Part shown: positions 1 to 32,749 of the stretch, piece after piece
How positions within the stretch are numbered: position 1 is the stretch's first letter
Layout: each line of letters starts with the position of its first letter
Assembly: GCF_037975245.1 (NCBI RefSeq)
Contig: NC_092573.1
Coordinates: 9,830,001-9,894,000 of the forward strand
From: Apostichopus japonicus
Lineage: Eukaryota; Echinodermata; Holothuroidea; Aspidochirotida; Stichopodidae
Length of the DNA: 64,000 nt
Reading direction: 5' to 3'
The notes under the pieces: model-generated
Database searches by the model: none
The model's input: the letters and a program-made list of their open reading frames with translations, nothing else
Told to the model about the DNA's origin: nothing
Made by a program: the position numbers and the translations under genes

Positions 1-226
1 CGGGCAAGTTGTTACAAACCCCCCCCCCACAAATTGGGCTCCTACGCCTATGACGGCAGTTCTATTAGGCATTTTTTTGTAGTATTCAAAATCAGTAGAA
101 GTTTTGTACGGTGGAGTATAAGAATCCCGAGATACAATTTCCCAAAGTGGCAACAAAAACGTGGTAAATATGACAGGTTAAAGGTCAATTTTGACCGAAA
201 TTTAAAAAAAATTAGGTCATGCACAA
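1..226. other. window edge, probable transposon debris, no gene
   Basis: There is a C-run near base 20, then a stretch reading GGCTCCTACGCCTATG, which resembles ends of invertebrate DNA transposons. A short open frame is present on each strand but has no recognisable domain. I cannot define an element boundary because the window cuts it. Confidence 0.3.
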
Positions 227-692
227 TCACAGGGAAAAATAAATAGGCTTAGATAAACTAGAGTGCGACAGTCGGAAATTCCGACTGTCGCACTCCAATT
301 TTCCAACTAGCGTCAGTTTTACCAAGTTTGGGGTGAGACACCCCCACACCCCCTCTAACGACGTCCCTGCGCGGTGAATATGGAACACGATCACATGGTT
401 CAGCCTCTGTAGAGTCATGGTGCTCCGTAGCCTTGTCTTCAAACGCCTCAGAGCACTAAAAGATCTCTCGGCTTCCGTCGAACTGGCGGAGGAGACTATG
501 CAAGAGAGCTTCGACTTCACCAAACATAGCCCGTACCGCTGGATTCATCGACTTGAATATTTGTCTATACCCTTAAACCGACGACGAATGGAACTGGCCT
601 CGAAAGAAAGGCAGACTAAGCTTAAGATTGTTGGAGAGCTCAGGGTACCAACTCACGAGATCTGGGTGGAATTCTCCATTCAGCAACATTGA
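227..692 (-). pseudogene. hAT-family transposase C-terminal fragment (ZMYM1-like)
   Basis: The minus strand encodes a conserved hAT C-terminal dimerisation segment: a block reading SSTEAERSFSALRRLKTRLR, followed by STM, QRLN and a terminal HIHR. In the family this block lies in the last 60-80 residues of the transposase. Here it continues into a tail rich in L and S and stops at 227. Upstream (higher coordinates) the frame quickly loses similarity, and no BED zinc finger or catalytic core is visible. It is therefore a truncated relic rather than an active gene. The G/C-rich end with GGGCGTCAATCC on the minus strand near 845-860 could be the same element's terminus. Confidence 0.75.
261..295. 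repeat. perfect 35-nt palindrome
   Basis: Two 17-base arms (GAGTGCGACAGTCGGAA and its exact reverse complement) flank one central A. It lies inside the tail of the hAT fragment, so it may be a transposon-internal hairpin. No function can be assigned. Confidence 0.9.
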
Positions 693-769
693 GTGATATT
701 CGAGGATATGAATCCTAAGATGTGTAAGCCCTAACCAAATAGAGCCACGACACTAATCTTTTTCCAAAT

Positions 770-862
770 GTGTGGGGGGGGGACATTTGATATTGTTTCC
801 CCCATCCATCGAAATGTGGGGGGACGTGTCCCCCCGTCCCCCCCTGGATTGACGCCCATGGA
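770..862 (-). mobile_element. G/C-run transposon end, hAT-like
   Basis: Read on the minus strand the block begins CATGGGCGTCAATCC and runs through several G-runs and C-runs. This pattern is typical of ends of hAT elements in marine invertebrates. It lies just 5' of the transposase fragment at 227-692 on the same strand. No matching terminal repeat or target duplication could be paired, so the boundaries are approximate. Confidence 0.4.
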
Positions 863-4470
<3,608 letters not shown>

Positions 4471-4851
4471 TTGATCTGATTCTAATGCTAATACCACTGC
4501 CCTCTCAATTCATGCTTCAAAGCACTCATATTGACAGTATATGAACATTTCCTATTAACCTTTATCTGATTCTAATGCTAATACCACTCCCCACTGCCCT
4601 CTCAATTCATGCTTCAAAGCACTCATATTGACAGTATATGAACATTTCCTATTAACCTTTATCTGATTCTAATGCTAATACCACTCCCTACTGCCCTCTC
4701 AATTCATGTGAACAAAGCACTCATACTGACAGTATGAACAGTTCATAACCTGGATCTGATTCTATGGCTAATAACACCAAATAATATCCTTTAATATCAT
4801 GCTTCAATGCACTCATACAGACAGTACGAACGGTTCCTAACCTATATCTAA
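4471..4851 (+). repeat. tandem repeat, ~90-97 bp x 4
   Basis: The word CTGATTCTAATGCTAATA recurs at 4476, 4566 and 4663, with a degenerate copy at 4756. Each is followed by copies of CATGCTTCAAAGCACTCATA (fourth copy diverged). The second and third units are nearly identical, so the array expanded recently. Period is 90-97 bp. Confidence 0.9.
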
Positions 4852-5964
4852 TTAAGAAAAGAATATCCATACTGCTTGCACCAATGTCAGTAATAGTTTC
4901 TTGAAAGCATGACATGAAAACAAAACAAAAATTCAAAAGTTGTTCCAACTTGGTAGGCAATTTTCAATATTCTATCTACTGTATATACTTTGTTTGTCCC
5001 ACTCTTCTCCCTCTGCAACATTTTTAGTATATCAATCAAATCAATATCTCCTATTCATTCAAAAGTTTAAAATTTACTATCTCTTGAGTAGATTGCTGTA
5101 TATATTATGGAATAACAGATTCTAAACGCTTTAATGTCTATACGACAGAAACACAAGTGTTTATCCCTTCACCATTATGGACCATTAAGGAATGCCAGCC
5201 TACAGTACTAGATCAATATTATTGATCGGGCTGACAGTTCCCCCCTGTCCAGCAAATACAGTTGTTACATTGGAGTGTCTTTCATCCATGACAGGGTGTA
5301 CCTGAATGGGTATTCAAGGTACAAACTTTCAGTTTATTGTTAGGGTAATAAACCCAGCTGCTTATCATGAATGGGATGCGTATTGAAGTCCCTTCAAACA
5401 GTTAACGGATAGTTCAAAATGTATGTGTTCACTCTCCCGAGGGCAACCCTTAATATGCTGCAATAGGGAATCGACAGAAGTTATCTTGTTGGCGAGAAAT
5501 GCGAGGATGGACATGTTCTTGATATCAGCAAGTGAAAGAATTTAAAAGTTGGAATTGTTTATTTTACTGTAAGTATCAACTGGATTGGAAAATATATGAA
5601 TGTTATTTACTTGATTACAAGTCATTGGTGGGTGGTGCTCTGGGAATTTTTTTTCTGGTATCCCATCTCAAACTGCTATACAAATTGGGACACTTCTTAT
5701 ACTTGAAGTGCAAAAATGTACAGCAGTTTTTGTCTGTATATACAGAAACCATATGTTGATATGTTATTAGGGACAAAAGTCATGGCCTTCAAAACTGTAA
5801 CACAAAATTATTCCTTGATGTGCTAAATTGAAAAGTTTACTAAGTGTCATGTGGATATCCCACAAGGAGGACAAGAAATCTATATTGGTTTTGGTATCTG
5901 AGCTTTGATAACCCTTGTAAGAACCCAGTAACACAACTTACATAGTATGCATGTTGTTTTAATT
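4852..5964. other. no recognisable gene
   Basis: AT-rich sequence with a few 60-75-codon frames of low-complexity hydrophobic composition. None has a known motif or convincing splice sites. Confidence 0.5.
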
Positions 5965-6187
5965 TCAAATACCTTCCAATCATAAGGTCCCCAGTTCGAG
6001 TCACTCCAAGGTTAATGTACAGTATGTCGTCCAGTTACAGAGTTGTTGACAATTGACAATTCCTAATCATGGACGTTAAATATGAATCTAATAGACTGAC
6101 TCGGGTCAGCTTGCGGCTTTGATAAGCCAATGAGGCTTCTTCGCGAGTTCCTGCTTGCAGGAGGACCTAAAATACATACATACAATT
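5965..6187 (+). mobile_element. tRNA-derived SINE, family A, copy 1 (5'-truncated)
   Basis: This copy retains the B-box part of a tRNA-like head (GTTCGAGTCACTCC near 5996). A shared body follows, with CATGGACGTTAAATATGAAT, GGCTTTGATAAGCCAATGA and CCTGCTTGCAGGAGGA. It ends in an ACATACATAC tail. The A-box half is degraded. The same body occurs at 14688-14885 (minus), 40654-40899 (plus) and 58308-58480 (minus). Confidence 0.8.
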
Positions 6188-6221
6188 TGCAGCAAACAAA
6201 TTTTGGCTAGGCTATACAGAA

Positions 6222-6290
6222 TTCAAACCAGTGTCCGCAGGGTTACGAGCACAGCACTACCAACTAGGATATCCTGCCCGGTTTGTTTAC
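6222..6290 (-). mobile_element. tRNA-like SINE head fragment
   Basis: On the minus strand it reads CTAGTTGGTAGTGCTGTGCT, then CACTGGTTTGAAT. These are plausible Pol III A and B boxes 30-40 bases apart. There is no acceptor stem or clean cloverleaf, so this is a SINE relic and not a working tRNA gene. Confidence 0.45.
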
Positions 6291-6578
6291 AATATCCTAG
6301 TCAGTTTTCCCTTGGTCATTTAATACTATAAAATATATTCTCTATCTAACACAAAGCAGATCTATTTTAAAGTTTGGTATCAATCATGTATATTATTATA
6401 ATTTCACAAAACCGAATGTTCACTCTTCTGATGTATTCAACTGAAGGTGATATTCCTTCTTCCACTGCTAGCCAAATTTATTTTATTCTCAGCTGTTTTC
6501 TTCTTTATAATTTGTTTCTAAATTTACTGCGTTCCTCTATTGCCTGTCCCCTCTCTATATTTGCACTCTTCCATCTAT

Positions 6579-6626
6579 TTTAGCCTCTGAAGAAGATCCT
6601 GCTAGGATCGAAACGTCAGGCCAACT
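6579..6626 (+). ncRNA. hammerhead-ribozyme-like motif (retroelement remnant)
   Basis: The order is CTGAAGA at 6587-6593, a perfect 6-bp hairpin (GATCCT / AGGATC, loop GCT) at 6595-6609, then GAAAC at 6610-6614. Bases just 5' (TTAGCCT) and 3' (AGGCCAA) can pair as stem I with one mismatch. This matches the hammerhead core plan CUGANGA - stem II - GAAA. Two features are off: an extra A lies between the first core strand and stem II, and stem III is almost absent. Minimal hammerheads are known in Penelope-like retroelements, so this is probably such a remnant; activity is untested. Confidence 0.4.
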
Positions 6627-7734
6627 TACTTTTACACATTCCATCTATCTAGTCTACAAACTTGGTATCATTTAAGCTATGTACTGTACCACCTCTGATC
6701 AGCTTTCTGGGCCATAAATTTGTCTTATCAAAGAGTTTCATTCAGGTCAACCATTGCAGTGATTTGTTTGTTTGTTTCAATGTAGTTGTAATAATTTGTT
6801 GGATTCTAAACTCAATTTCCTAACAAAGCTATTCTTTTTAAATCTTCTCCTAATAATCTAGGTTGGGTAATAGTTTCACTGTGTTGAAAGAGTTGACCAA
6901 GCCAATGTCTGTTTTGGCTTCGCTATAATTCTTGTTTATCTTTTATACGTGAGCAATATAATGATTATATTCTGGTTATTCTCTCAATGGCATGTACGGA
7001 AGTGTCTTGACAAAGTTATTCGCTGTCTATGTGTAATTACTTAGGTAACTGTAACCATGGCAATCCACCCTCATCTATGTTTTAAATTGTGGCTATAAAA
7101 ACCTTAGCAAAGTTGTTTGTTGTTTCTTTTTTTCCCTTCAGACTACATAAAACTTTCATGATGAGTTAATCCCTCACTAGGAGGTATAAAAATCCTTAAC
7201 GACTCATTTGGTAAAAACAAGGGCCACGTGATAGATAGCTTGCAGACTACTAGAAAGTTTTTACGTGGGAAGCAAAATGATTTAGAAAAGCACTTGCAAT
7301 CACGTTTCGGATTTCACTTTGTTTTCTGGAAAAACAACTCTGCGGGTGAAAATTGTACTCTTTGACAACCTGCAGTCAACAAACGCCTCTAAAATCACAA
7401 TCATCACATTTTAAGGTTTCATAAGTCGGGATTCAATAACCTTCAGCCTCCTGTAGATGGCCTCTCAGGCAAGGCTGTGTAACATGGGGAACATGTACAG
7501 TTAATTGTAGAAATAATGATACTTGACAATAATTAAATGTAATATTATAAACCCTGCATGGGCATTGGGCAATGATAGAATTATATTCTACATACTGTAC
7601 TGTGGAGTACTCTTTAAGTGTCAAACTAAGCAGGAGTGAGGATATACTAATACCAGAATATCAGAATGAATGTAAATCTCGGCATTAGCTATAATTGATT
7701 TCAAGTTAGCCCATGAAACCTGCATGGCGGAGAG
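6627..7734. other. no recognisable gene
   Basis: Only short frames on both strands. No domain, tRNA or structured repeat seen. Confidence 0.5.
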
Positions 7735-8830
7735 GGAAGAGAGGAAATACATTCGATGTATAGTACACCGATGTGCAGGATAAAAAATGTGATAAATCAT
7801 TGATGTAAGAATTTTACTAGTTCATGGAGTTATGTAATACCTACATGAGAGCTACATCATACAATTAATAATCTGATATGCAGGAATGTGCAGGCATATG
7901 AAAATATGTTTGATATGATAACAGTTCAAGTATAATACACCGATGTGCAGGAATGTGCAGGATAAAAAATGTAATAAATCATTGATGTAATAATTACTAG
8001 TTCATGGAGTTATGTAATACCTACATGAGAGCTACATCATACAATTAATAATCTGATATGCAGGAATGTGCAGGCATATGAAAATATGTTTGATATGATA
8101 ACAGTTCAAGTATAATACACCGATGTGCAGGAATGTGCAGGATAAAAAATGTAATGAATCATTGATGTAATAATTACTAGTTCACGGAGTTATGTATTAC
8201 CTACGTGAGAGCTACATCATACAAATTATACTCTAATATGCAGGAATGTGCAGGCATATGAAAAAATGTTTGATATGATTGCAGTTCAATGTATAGTACA
8301 CTGATATGCAGGAATGTGCAGGGACAAAAATGTGATATATCATTGATGTAATAGTTACTAGTTCATGGAGTTATGTAATACCTACATGAGAGCTACATCA
8401 TACAAATTATACTCCGATATGCAGGTTAGTGCAGGCGTATGAAGAAATGTTTGATATGATAACAGTTCAATGTATAGTACACGGATGTGCAGGTGTGCAC
8501 AGGGGCAAAAATATGATAAATCATTGATGTAATAATAACTAGTTCATAGAGTTATGTAATACCTACATGAGAGCTACATCATGCAATTAATACTCTAATA
8601 TGCAGGAATGTGCAGGCATATGAAAAAATGTTTGATACGATAACAGTTCAATGTATAGTACACTGATGTGCAGGAATGTGCAGGGACAAAAATGTGATAA
8701 ATCAGTGATGTAATAATTACTAGTTCATGGAGTTCATGTATTACCTACATGAGAGCTACATGATTCATACAATTAATACTCTGATATGCAGGAATGTGCA
8801 GGCGTATGCAAAAATGTTTGATATGATAAC
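7735..8830 (+). repeat. tandem satellite, ~180 bp x 6
   Basis: The landmark GTTATGTAATACCTACATGA (or close variant) recurs near 7829, 8009, 8189, 8370, 8551 and 8733. The period is therefore 180-183 bp. Each unit also carries direct repeats of TGCAGGAATGTGCAGG. Units diverge by a few percent to roughly 10%. No coding frame is conserved. Confidence 0.95.
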
Positions 8831-9229
8831 AGTACATGTATGCAATCATGTTTAAACTGGACATACTACAGATCTACAACATAAAATCATATAGGCAGAA
8901 GTGCAAAGATGTGCTAGATTCTGAGCAGGTACAGTACAGTATTGATGTAATGACTGCATACAGAGGAAAATCTCTTCATTGCCTACAAAATAGTATCAGT
9001 TTTTATAATGAGCATTGCAGTACTGGGATACTGTGAATATTATATATCCTTGTTAGCATAGATCAAAAGTACAGTACAGTAGGTTTAGTTTCATGATAAT
9101 GGCGATATTGAAAAACTGTTTGATACATTAATTATGTACAGTATATATGCCTGCGTAGATTTTAATGTTGCTTGTACATAACTTAATCGATATGAGTTAA
9201 TGACAAAATCAGATTTAGGTTTCTTTTGC

Positions 9230-9840
9230 ATCAATTGGAATAACAGGATCTGGTCTATATCTGATCTGAAATTTGAGCTGCAGTTACATTACTGTCAAAT
9301 CATGATCCTGACCATGACATTTGATCCAGCTTATGGGATCAGATCTGGTCTTCCACAGTGATCAGTTCCCGGGTTAGAGCAATAACAAGCATCTGTGTTA
9401 CATATCTGATCTGTATCTCAATCACAATTTACACCACCGTCTACCATGATCCTGACCATGACATCTGACCCAGCCAATGGGATCACATGTGATTATCTGG
9501 ATCAGATTCTGATCTCTTTCAGCGTCTGAGTATGAGAACCTGATCAGCTTTTGATCCAGATCAGAGTCGCAAAATGCACTATTGTCAGTCATTATCCTCA
9601 TCCAGCCAATGAGATAAGATCTGATCTTCTACCACAGATTCCGGTCTCTTTCAGTATCTAAATAAGAGGATTTTGATCTGTATTTCATTCAGATCTGAGT
9701 TTGAAATAACAGGATCAGATACAGAAGATCTGCATTGCAATTTACATTAAGGTCAATCACACACAATCCTGACCAGTGGAATTGATCCATGCAGCCTTGG
9801 GGATCAGATCAGAATATCCACATCAGGTCCAGTACTTCCG
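9230..9840 (+). repeat. degenerate GATC-rich repeat field upstream of the kinesin gene
   Basis: Four diverged units of roughly 130-160 bp share ATCCTGACCATGACATTTGA-like and GGGATCAGATCTGG-like blocks. GATC and its half-words (TGATC, GATCA) are strikingly frequent here compared with the flanks. It ends about 200 bp before the kinesin start codon and may overlap its promoter; regulatory use is only a possibility. Confidence 0.65.
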
Positions 9841-10017
9841 AGTGTAAAAACACTGTCGGTATGGACGTATTATGTAAATATTTAATTTATTAAATTGTAA
9901 ACCAATTACTTTGATCTATCGAACAAGTATAGGCTTTAGAGACACAACAATCAAAAGTACAAAATAAAAATGTTAGAAGTGCATCCGACATATTTTATCT
10001 TGATCTGTATTTCACAG

Positions 10018-10056
10018 GCAAAATAAATACAGCCGACCAAAGCCCATGTTGGTAGT
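10018..10056 (+). promoter_or_regulatory. probable 5' UTR piece of KIF24 with overlapping uORF start
   Basis: TTTCACAG at 10010-10017 looks like a 3' splice site, so the first coding exon may start at 10018 after an unseen noncoding exon. An upstream ATG at 10046 is out of frame, has a weak context, and opens a 30-codon frame that ends at 10138 inside the coding region. Confidence 0.4.
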
Positions 10057-27592
<17,536 letters not shown>

Positions 27593-28600
27593 AGGGGATA
27601 TTACACCCACTGCTCGACACCAGATAGGCCACTGAATAGAGAAGGGCCTGGAATAAGTTGAAGGGGATATTACACCCACTGCTCGACACCAGATAGGCCA
27701 CTGAATAGAGAAGGGCCTGGAATAAGTTGAAGGGGATATTACACCCACTGCTCGACACCAGATAGGCCACTGAACAGAGAAGGGCCTGGAATAAGTTGAA
27801 GGGGATATTACACCCACTGCTCGACACCAGATAGTCCACTGAATAGAGAAGGGCCTGGAATAAGTTGAAGGGGATATTACACCCACTGCCTGACACCAGA
27901 TAGGCCACTGAATAGAGATGGGCCTGGAATAAGTTGAAGGGGATATTACACCCACTGCCTGACACCAGATAGGCCACTGAATACATAAGGTCCTGGAATC
28001 AGGCGAAGGGGATATTACACCCACTGCTCGACACCAGATAGACTGCTGAATACATAGGGGCCTGGAATTAGTTGAAGGGGATATTATACCCCTGCTATAT
28101 GCCACACAGACTGCTGAATACAGGGGCCTGGAATCAGCTGAAGGGGATATTACACCCGCTGCTATACGCCAGACAGACTGCTGAATACATAGGGGCCTGG
28201 AATCAGCTGAAGGGGATGTTACACCCCTGCTATATGCCAGACAGACTGCTGAATACATAGGGGCCTGGAATTAGTTGAAGGGTGACATACACACTTTTCT
28301 ACACCACACAGACTGCTACACATGGAGGAGCCTGGTATTCAGCTGACATACTGATGTACTCCATATGGACTCTGATCATGGGATGGCCTGGTATCAAGTA
28401 AAAGTGATATGCACCCACTGCACTACACTATTACAGACCCCTGTACGTGGAGGAGCATGTTAATTAGCTGAGGTGATGCATATTAATTAGTACACCCTAT
28501 ATGGACCACTGACCATGGATGGATATACCTGGTATCAACTGAAAGTGATATTGTACCAATTGCTCTACACCAGATGGGAATGTAAACCCATCGCTCTACA

Positions 28601-29229
28601 AGAGAGGGCTGCACTGTTTAATATGTTGGAACACATGTTCCCTATCAAGCAACACTCAATGCAACTTAATCTAACTAATACTATTATTTTTTTTTATTCT
28701 CCTTTTAAGTTGCAAGATATTACAGTTTTAATCAAGAAACTTTGTGTCCCATGAATACTTCATGTTGTGCACCCTATTTTGCTCGACTCTCTGAACCTTG
28801 GTCTAACTTAATCATTCTTGTTCACAATATAACAGATGACACCTTGAGGTATCTGATCTTTTGACAGTCTAACCTTGTACCACAAGTTCCATGCAGCAAA
28901 GTGCAGCTTTTTAAACTGAAAGTTTAATTTGTTAAATATATCTCTCTCATTCCATTTTATTTGTAAGACACCTCGCTTAGGCACCTCGAACAATTTGCCA
29001 TTCCAAGTAATCACCAAAGGCTTTTAAACATTATTCTAATAGCTTCAAGGTTTTAATCTATTTACACTTATGTTAATAATCACATGAGAATGTGACAAAT
29101 CTATAAGCTCAAAATCGGACTTGTTTTAAGATAGCATCTACAACTGTATTTTGGATAGAAAAATTCAACAGTATGTCTATGATTCATCAATAAAATTTAA
29201 TTTTAACTTAGATTTGGGACAAATTGACA
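28601..29229. other. no recognisable gene
   Basis: AT-rich 3' flank of KIF24. An AATAAA at about 29189 is one possible polyadenylation signal, but nothing else supports it. Confidence 0.35.
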
Positions 29230-29690
29230 TTGTGCCACTTGTTTGAAAACATTTAGTTTTTAAGTAACTGATAGCATTTTCAGTGTAATATTTTGGTTTT
29301 AAGCAGCTGATAGTGTTTTCAGTGTAATGCTTTGTTTTCAAGCATCTGAGAGTGTTGTCAGTGTAATGTTTCGTTTTCAAGCTTCAGATAGTGTTTTCGA
29401 GCATCTGATAGTGTTTTCAGTGTAATATTTTGTTTTCATGCATCTGATAGCATTTTCAGTGTAATATTTTGTTTCTAAGCAGCTGATAGTGTTTTCAGTG
29501 TAATGCTTCGTTTTCAAGCATCTGATAGTGTTGTCAGTGTACTGTTTTGTTTCAAGCTTCAGATAGTGTTCTCAAGCATCAGATAGTGTTTTCAGTGTAA
29601 TGTTTTGTTTTCAAGCATCAGATAGTGTTTTCAAGCATCTGATAGTGTTTTGAGTGTAATTTTTTGTATTTCAGGCAGCTGATAGTTTTG
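29230..29690 (+). repeat. ~40-bp tandem field downstream of KIF24
   Basis: About ten diverged units combine AGCATCTGATAGTGTTTTCA, GTGTAATGTTTTG and TTTTCAAGC. Unit length varies between roughly 35 and 62 bp because sub-blocks are duplicated. Confidence 0.9.
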
Positions 29691-32045
29691 TTTGTAGGAT
29701 GGTCCTGATGTCATAGACAAGACAACTTTTATAACTCTTGTCAAGATGTAATGTTACGAACTAAATACAATTCAACAAATAATCGCTTCGAAGTTATTTT
29801 CAGTTAATCGTCCCATCGCTACAATTTTGCGACTCCTGTGAAAATGTTGTATGAGCATAACTTACTTGTTCTTTTTTTTTTGACATGTTGTCAAGTTTCA
29901 TTTATCAGACAAGTTTTGTAAAGATGCGTTTTACTGAAAGTTGGCAAGTTGCCAACAGTTTGTAAATTTTATTTTCAGTGTTTTGCTATTGTAACACAGT
30001 AATTATACATTTAGCATGTCCCTTCTGGGTCAGCGTTCATTGGTACCATTTAAGATATTTAATAGCATACGAAAGTCTGCTACCGTTCAAGACAAAATAT
30101 ATATCAGAACAGTATTCCGAAACAGCTCCTTACCACCTATGTCCTTCCTGACTTAACTTACATATATGAATCGGGAGAATTGTTTTATAAAGTCACTACT
30201 AAGGCCTATTATTAGCAAATTATTCAGGAAAGATGTGCTTATTTTTGGAAGGAACAAAATCAAGTGTGAAACTGTTTGGAATCAAGAGTTCAAGATTTTG
30301 GGCAGGAAATATACAACCCCCCTGCTGGCAAGGTCATATGGGACGCAAATAAGATTGCCCGATCAAAAAACGTTTCTATTTGTGCTTTATTGTCCTACTA
30401 AGCGGTATCATATGTTCTTGGATGAAGTTCGGTTGGTTTAAACAATGCTTTTCAATTGGTAGACGGGCCAAATCTTAGCCTGCGAAAGATTTTATTCTGG
30501 CCCGTGAAAGAAACAGCACCCCATAATCTTGCACAAATTGAGTATGTGGGCCTTAAAGGTCTTATACTTGAGAACCCACCAGTGTATTCTCTCTGGCCAG
30601 TTGCTCCAACCAACATGTTTCCATGGCCCCCACAAAAAAAAAATAATTGAGATTACTGGTTGTAAAGATTATCTCAGGATTAAAAGAACCAACACAAAAC
30701 ACAAAAGTTTGAATTTATTGAAATTGTATTAAAACTTTTCACTTGAAATGATTTAGAAAGAGCTTCCAAAAATTCATAAGAATTCTTTTACAGGTCCTCA
30801 ATTTTAAAACTTTGTATCATAATAATTACTTTTAAAGGAGAGAAAAGTTTTTTACTTTAAATAGTATTTCTCTGTTTGCAAATATACAATAAAGTAATAG
30901 ATTTTTACTAGTATAACATAAAGTAATTTTTTTGTAACTGAGTTGGCTCTCACCAATGACCAAGCTGTATTTCAAACTGTTTATTCTTATAATATAGTAT
31001 TGCAATCCATTTTAAAATGTGAATTCTGCCAAAGACTCAAACACCTTCAAATGCTTTTGTCTTCTTCATTTTCATTGTTTTTTTTCTTTTGTTCATTTCT
31101 CTTTTGTTTCCTGTCTGTGTTCATTGTGTGTTCCTTCAGATAATAAAATGACAAAGATATAAATGTGGTGCAGCGGCAAGTTAAAGAACAATGAGATTTC
31201 AAACAAACAGGATGTTTACAAAGTTTGAGATCAAAACAATCTTGGTAATTACTTTCAACAGTTCAGAAGTACATGAAGGTCATGTACTCACTAAGGAATA
31301 TTAATGAAGGACAAAAAACAAATTGCCAATAAACGATGATAAGGCTCTCTGTGAACAGATGTCCTAATTAACGAAAAGGTTCAAAACGACTAATGAGAAC
31401 GATGATAGCGGTATTAAACAAGCTTTCTAAGAGATGCTGTCACTTTGATGCATCCAATACATATATGCTATAAATTTGACTTTATGACCATTCGTTATCA
31501 AAAATGAAACCATGTTACTGCCAACCTCTAGATGATTCATCTCTGGCTGAGATAGACAGGAGTTTAAATCTTCAGAAAACTGTTGGGAAAGGGGGGGGAG
31601 GGTCACATATATGTAACAGACTGTGTTATTATAACAGTGATACCTCTAGCTTGGGAGTGTCGGACAGATTCCTTTACACAATTTGCTGGGATTGACCCAG
31701 CTGTACACGATTGTTAACGACATGTGTGTACCATTACACCGCATGAGAAGAGAAAGTGCCTTAACCAAAACCTTTTGAAGGTCTGAAGTCACATTAGCCC
31801 TACTTTGTAACAGTTTCACAGACACTATAAATTCTCTTATTGAACTTCTGACAACATCGACAAGTTTGAACATTTAGTCTAGCGAACAACACCAACAACA
31901 ACCACCATATTGTGAGTGTAATATGAACAGAAATATGCAGATTAAAAGGGCATGTTTCTTTCTGATAGGTGACAAAACTTTACATGTGCCAAAAAAAAAA
32001 CTTTTCGCCCAAACCATAGTTGGGTTTGCATGAAAGTGGACTCTC
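29691..32045. other. no recognisable gene
   Basis: This is the gap between the two convergent genes. Frames of 60-90 codons occur but show no domains or splice-consistent neighbours. Possible AATAAA signals for KIF24 lie near 30888 and 31142. Confidence 0.45.
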
Positions 32046-32072
32046 CTTTTCAGGACCGATTTCTATCGCTGC

Positions 32073-32556
32073 CCCACAAGGCCAAGTTGCTCCTTGCTAG
32101 ACTACTGGATAGGGTGTAATGGTGTCCCCACAAGGCCAAGTTGCTCCTTACTAGAATACTGGATAGGGTTTCATGGTGTCCCCACAAGGCCAAGTTGCTC
32201 CTTGCTAGACAACTGGATAGGGTGTCATGGTGTCCCAACAAGGCCAAGTGGCTCCTTGCTAGACTACTGGATAGGGTGTCATTATGTCCCCAATAGGCCA
32301 AGTTGCTCCTTGCTAGACTACTGGATAGGGTGTCATGGTGTCCCCAATAGGCCAAGTTGCTCCTTGCTAGACTACTGGATAGGGTGTCATAGTGTCCCCA
32401 CAAGGCCAAGTTGCTCCTTCCTAGACTACTGGATAGGTGTCATGGTGTCCCCACAGGGCCAAGTTGCTCCTTGCTAGACTACTGGATAGAGTGTCATGGT
32501 GTCCCCACAAGGCCAAGTTGTTCCTTGCTAGACTACTGGATAGAGTGTCATGGTGT
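32073..32556 (+). repeat. 54-bp minisatellite, ~9 units, between the gene 3' ends
   Basis: The unit is built on CCACAAGGCCAAGTTGCTCC, TTGCTAGACTACTGGATAGG and GTGTCATGGTGTCC. Because 54 is a multiple of three, long frames stay open on both strands (119 and 127 codons). The plus-strand start is preceded by CTCTCCTTTTCAG. On the minus strand it lies about 180 bp past the PIK3C3 stop, so it may be in that 3' UTR. Confidence 0.95.
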
Positions 32557-32734
32557 GGATCGGTAATGAACAATGGAGTTCAGATAAAGAACCTAGTATT
32601 CATAAACAGTGCTGTGCGATGAACTGATATTCTGCCAGGGTGACTCAAGATGACTAACGACTCCTGTTTTGCAAATCAACAAAGTCATTGACAACCTCAA
32701 AGTCTGCATAACTCGGATTGAATCTAGCAGCAAA

Positions 32735-32749
32735 TTACCTCTTCCAGTA
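32735..32749 (-). CDS. PIK3C3: PIK3C3 exon 19 (four codons and stop)
   Basis: Encodes Y-W-K-R then TAA, after acceptor CTTATCTTACAG. Human ends YWRK, so HKLAM plus YWKR restores the family C-terminus. The phase is 0 on both sides. Confidence 0.85.
   Translation of the reverse strand, partial: YWKR

Noticed and set aside
32050-32477. 119- and 127-codon frames on opposite strands
   Set aside because: Both are translations of a 54-bp tandem unit. Only the acceptor-preceded first unit merits a look, and that is listed separately.
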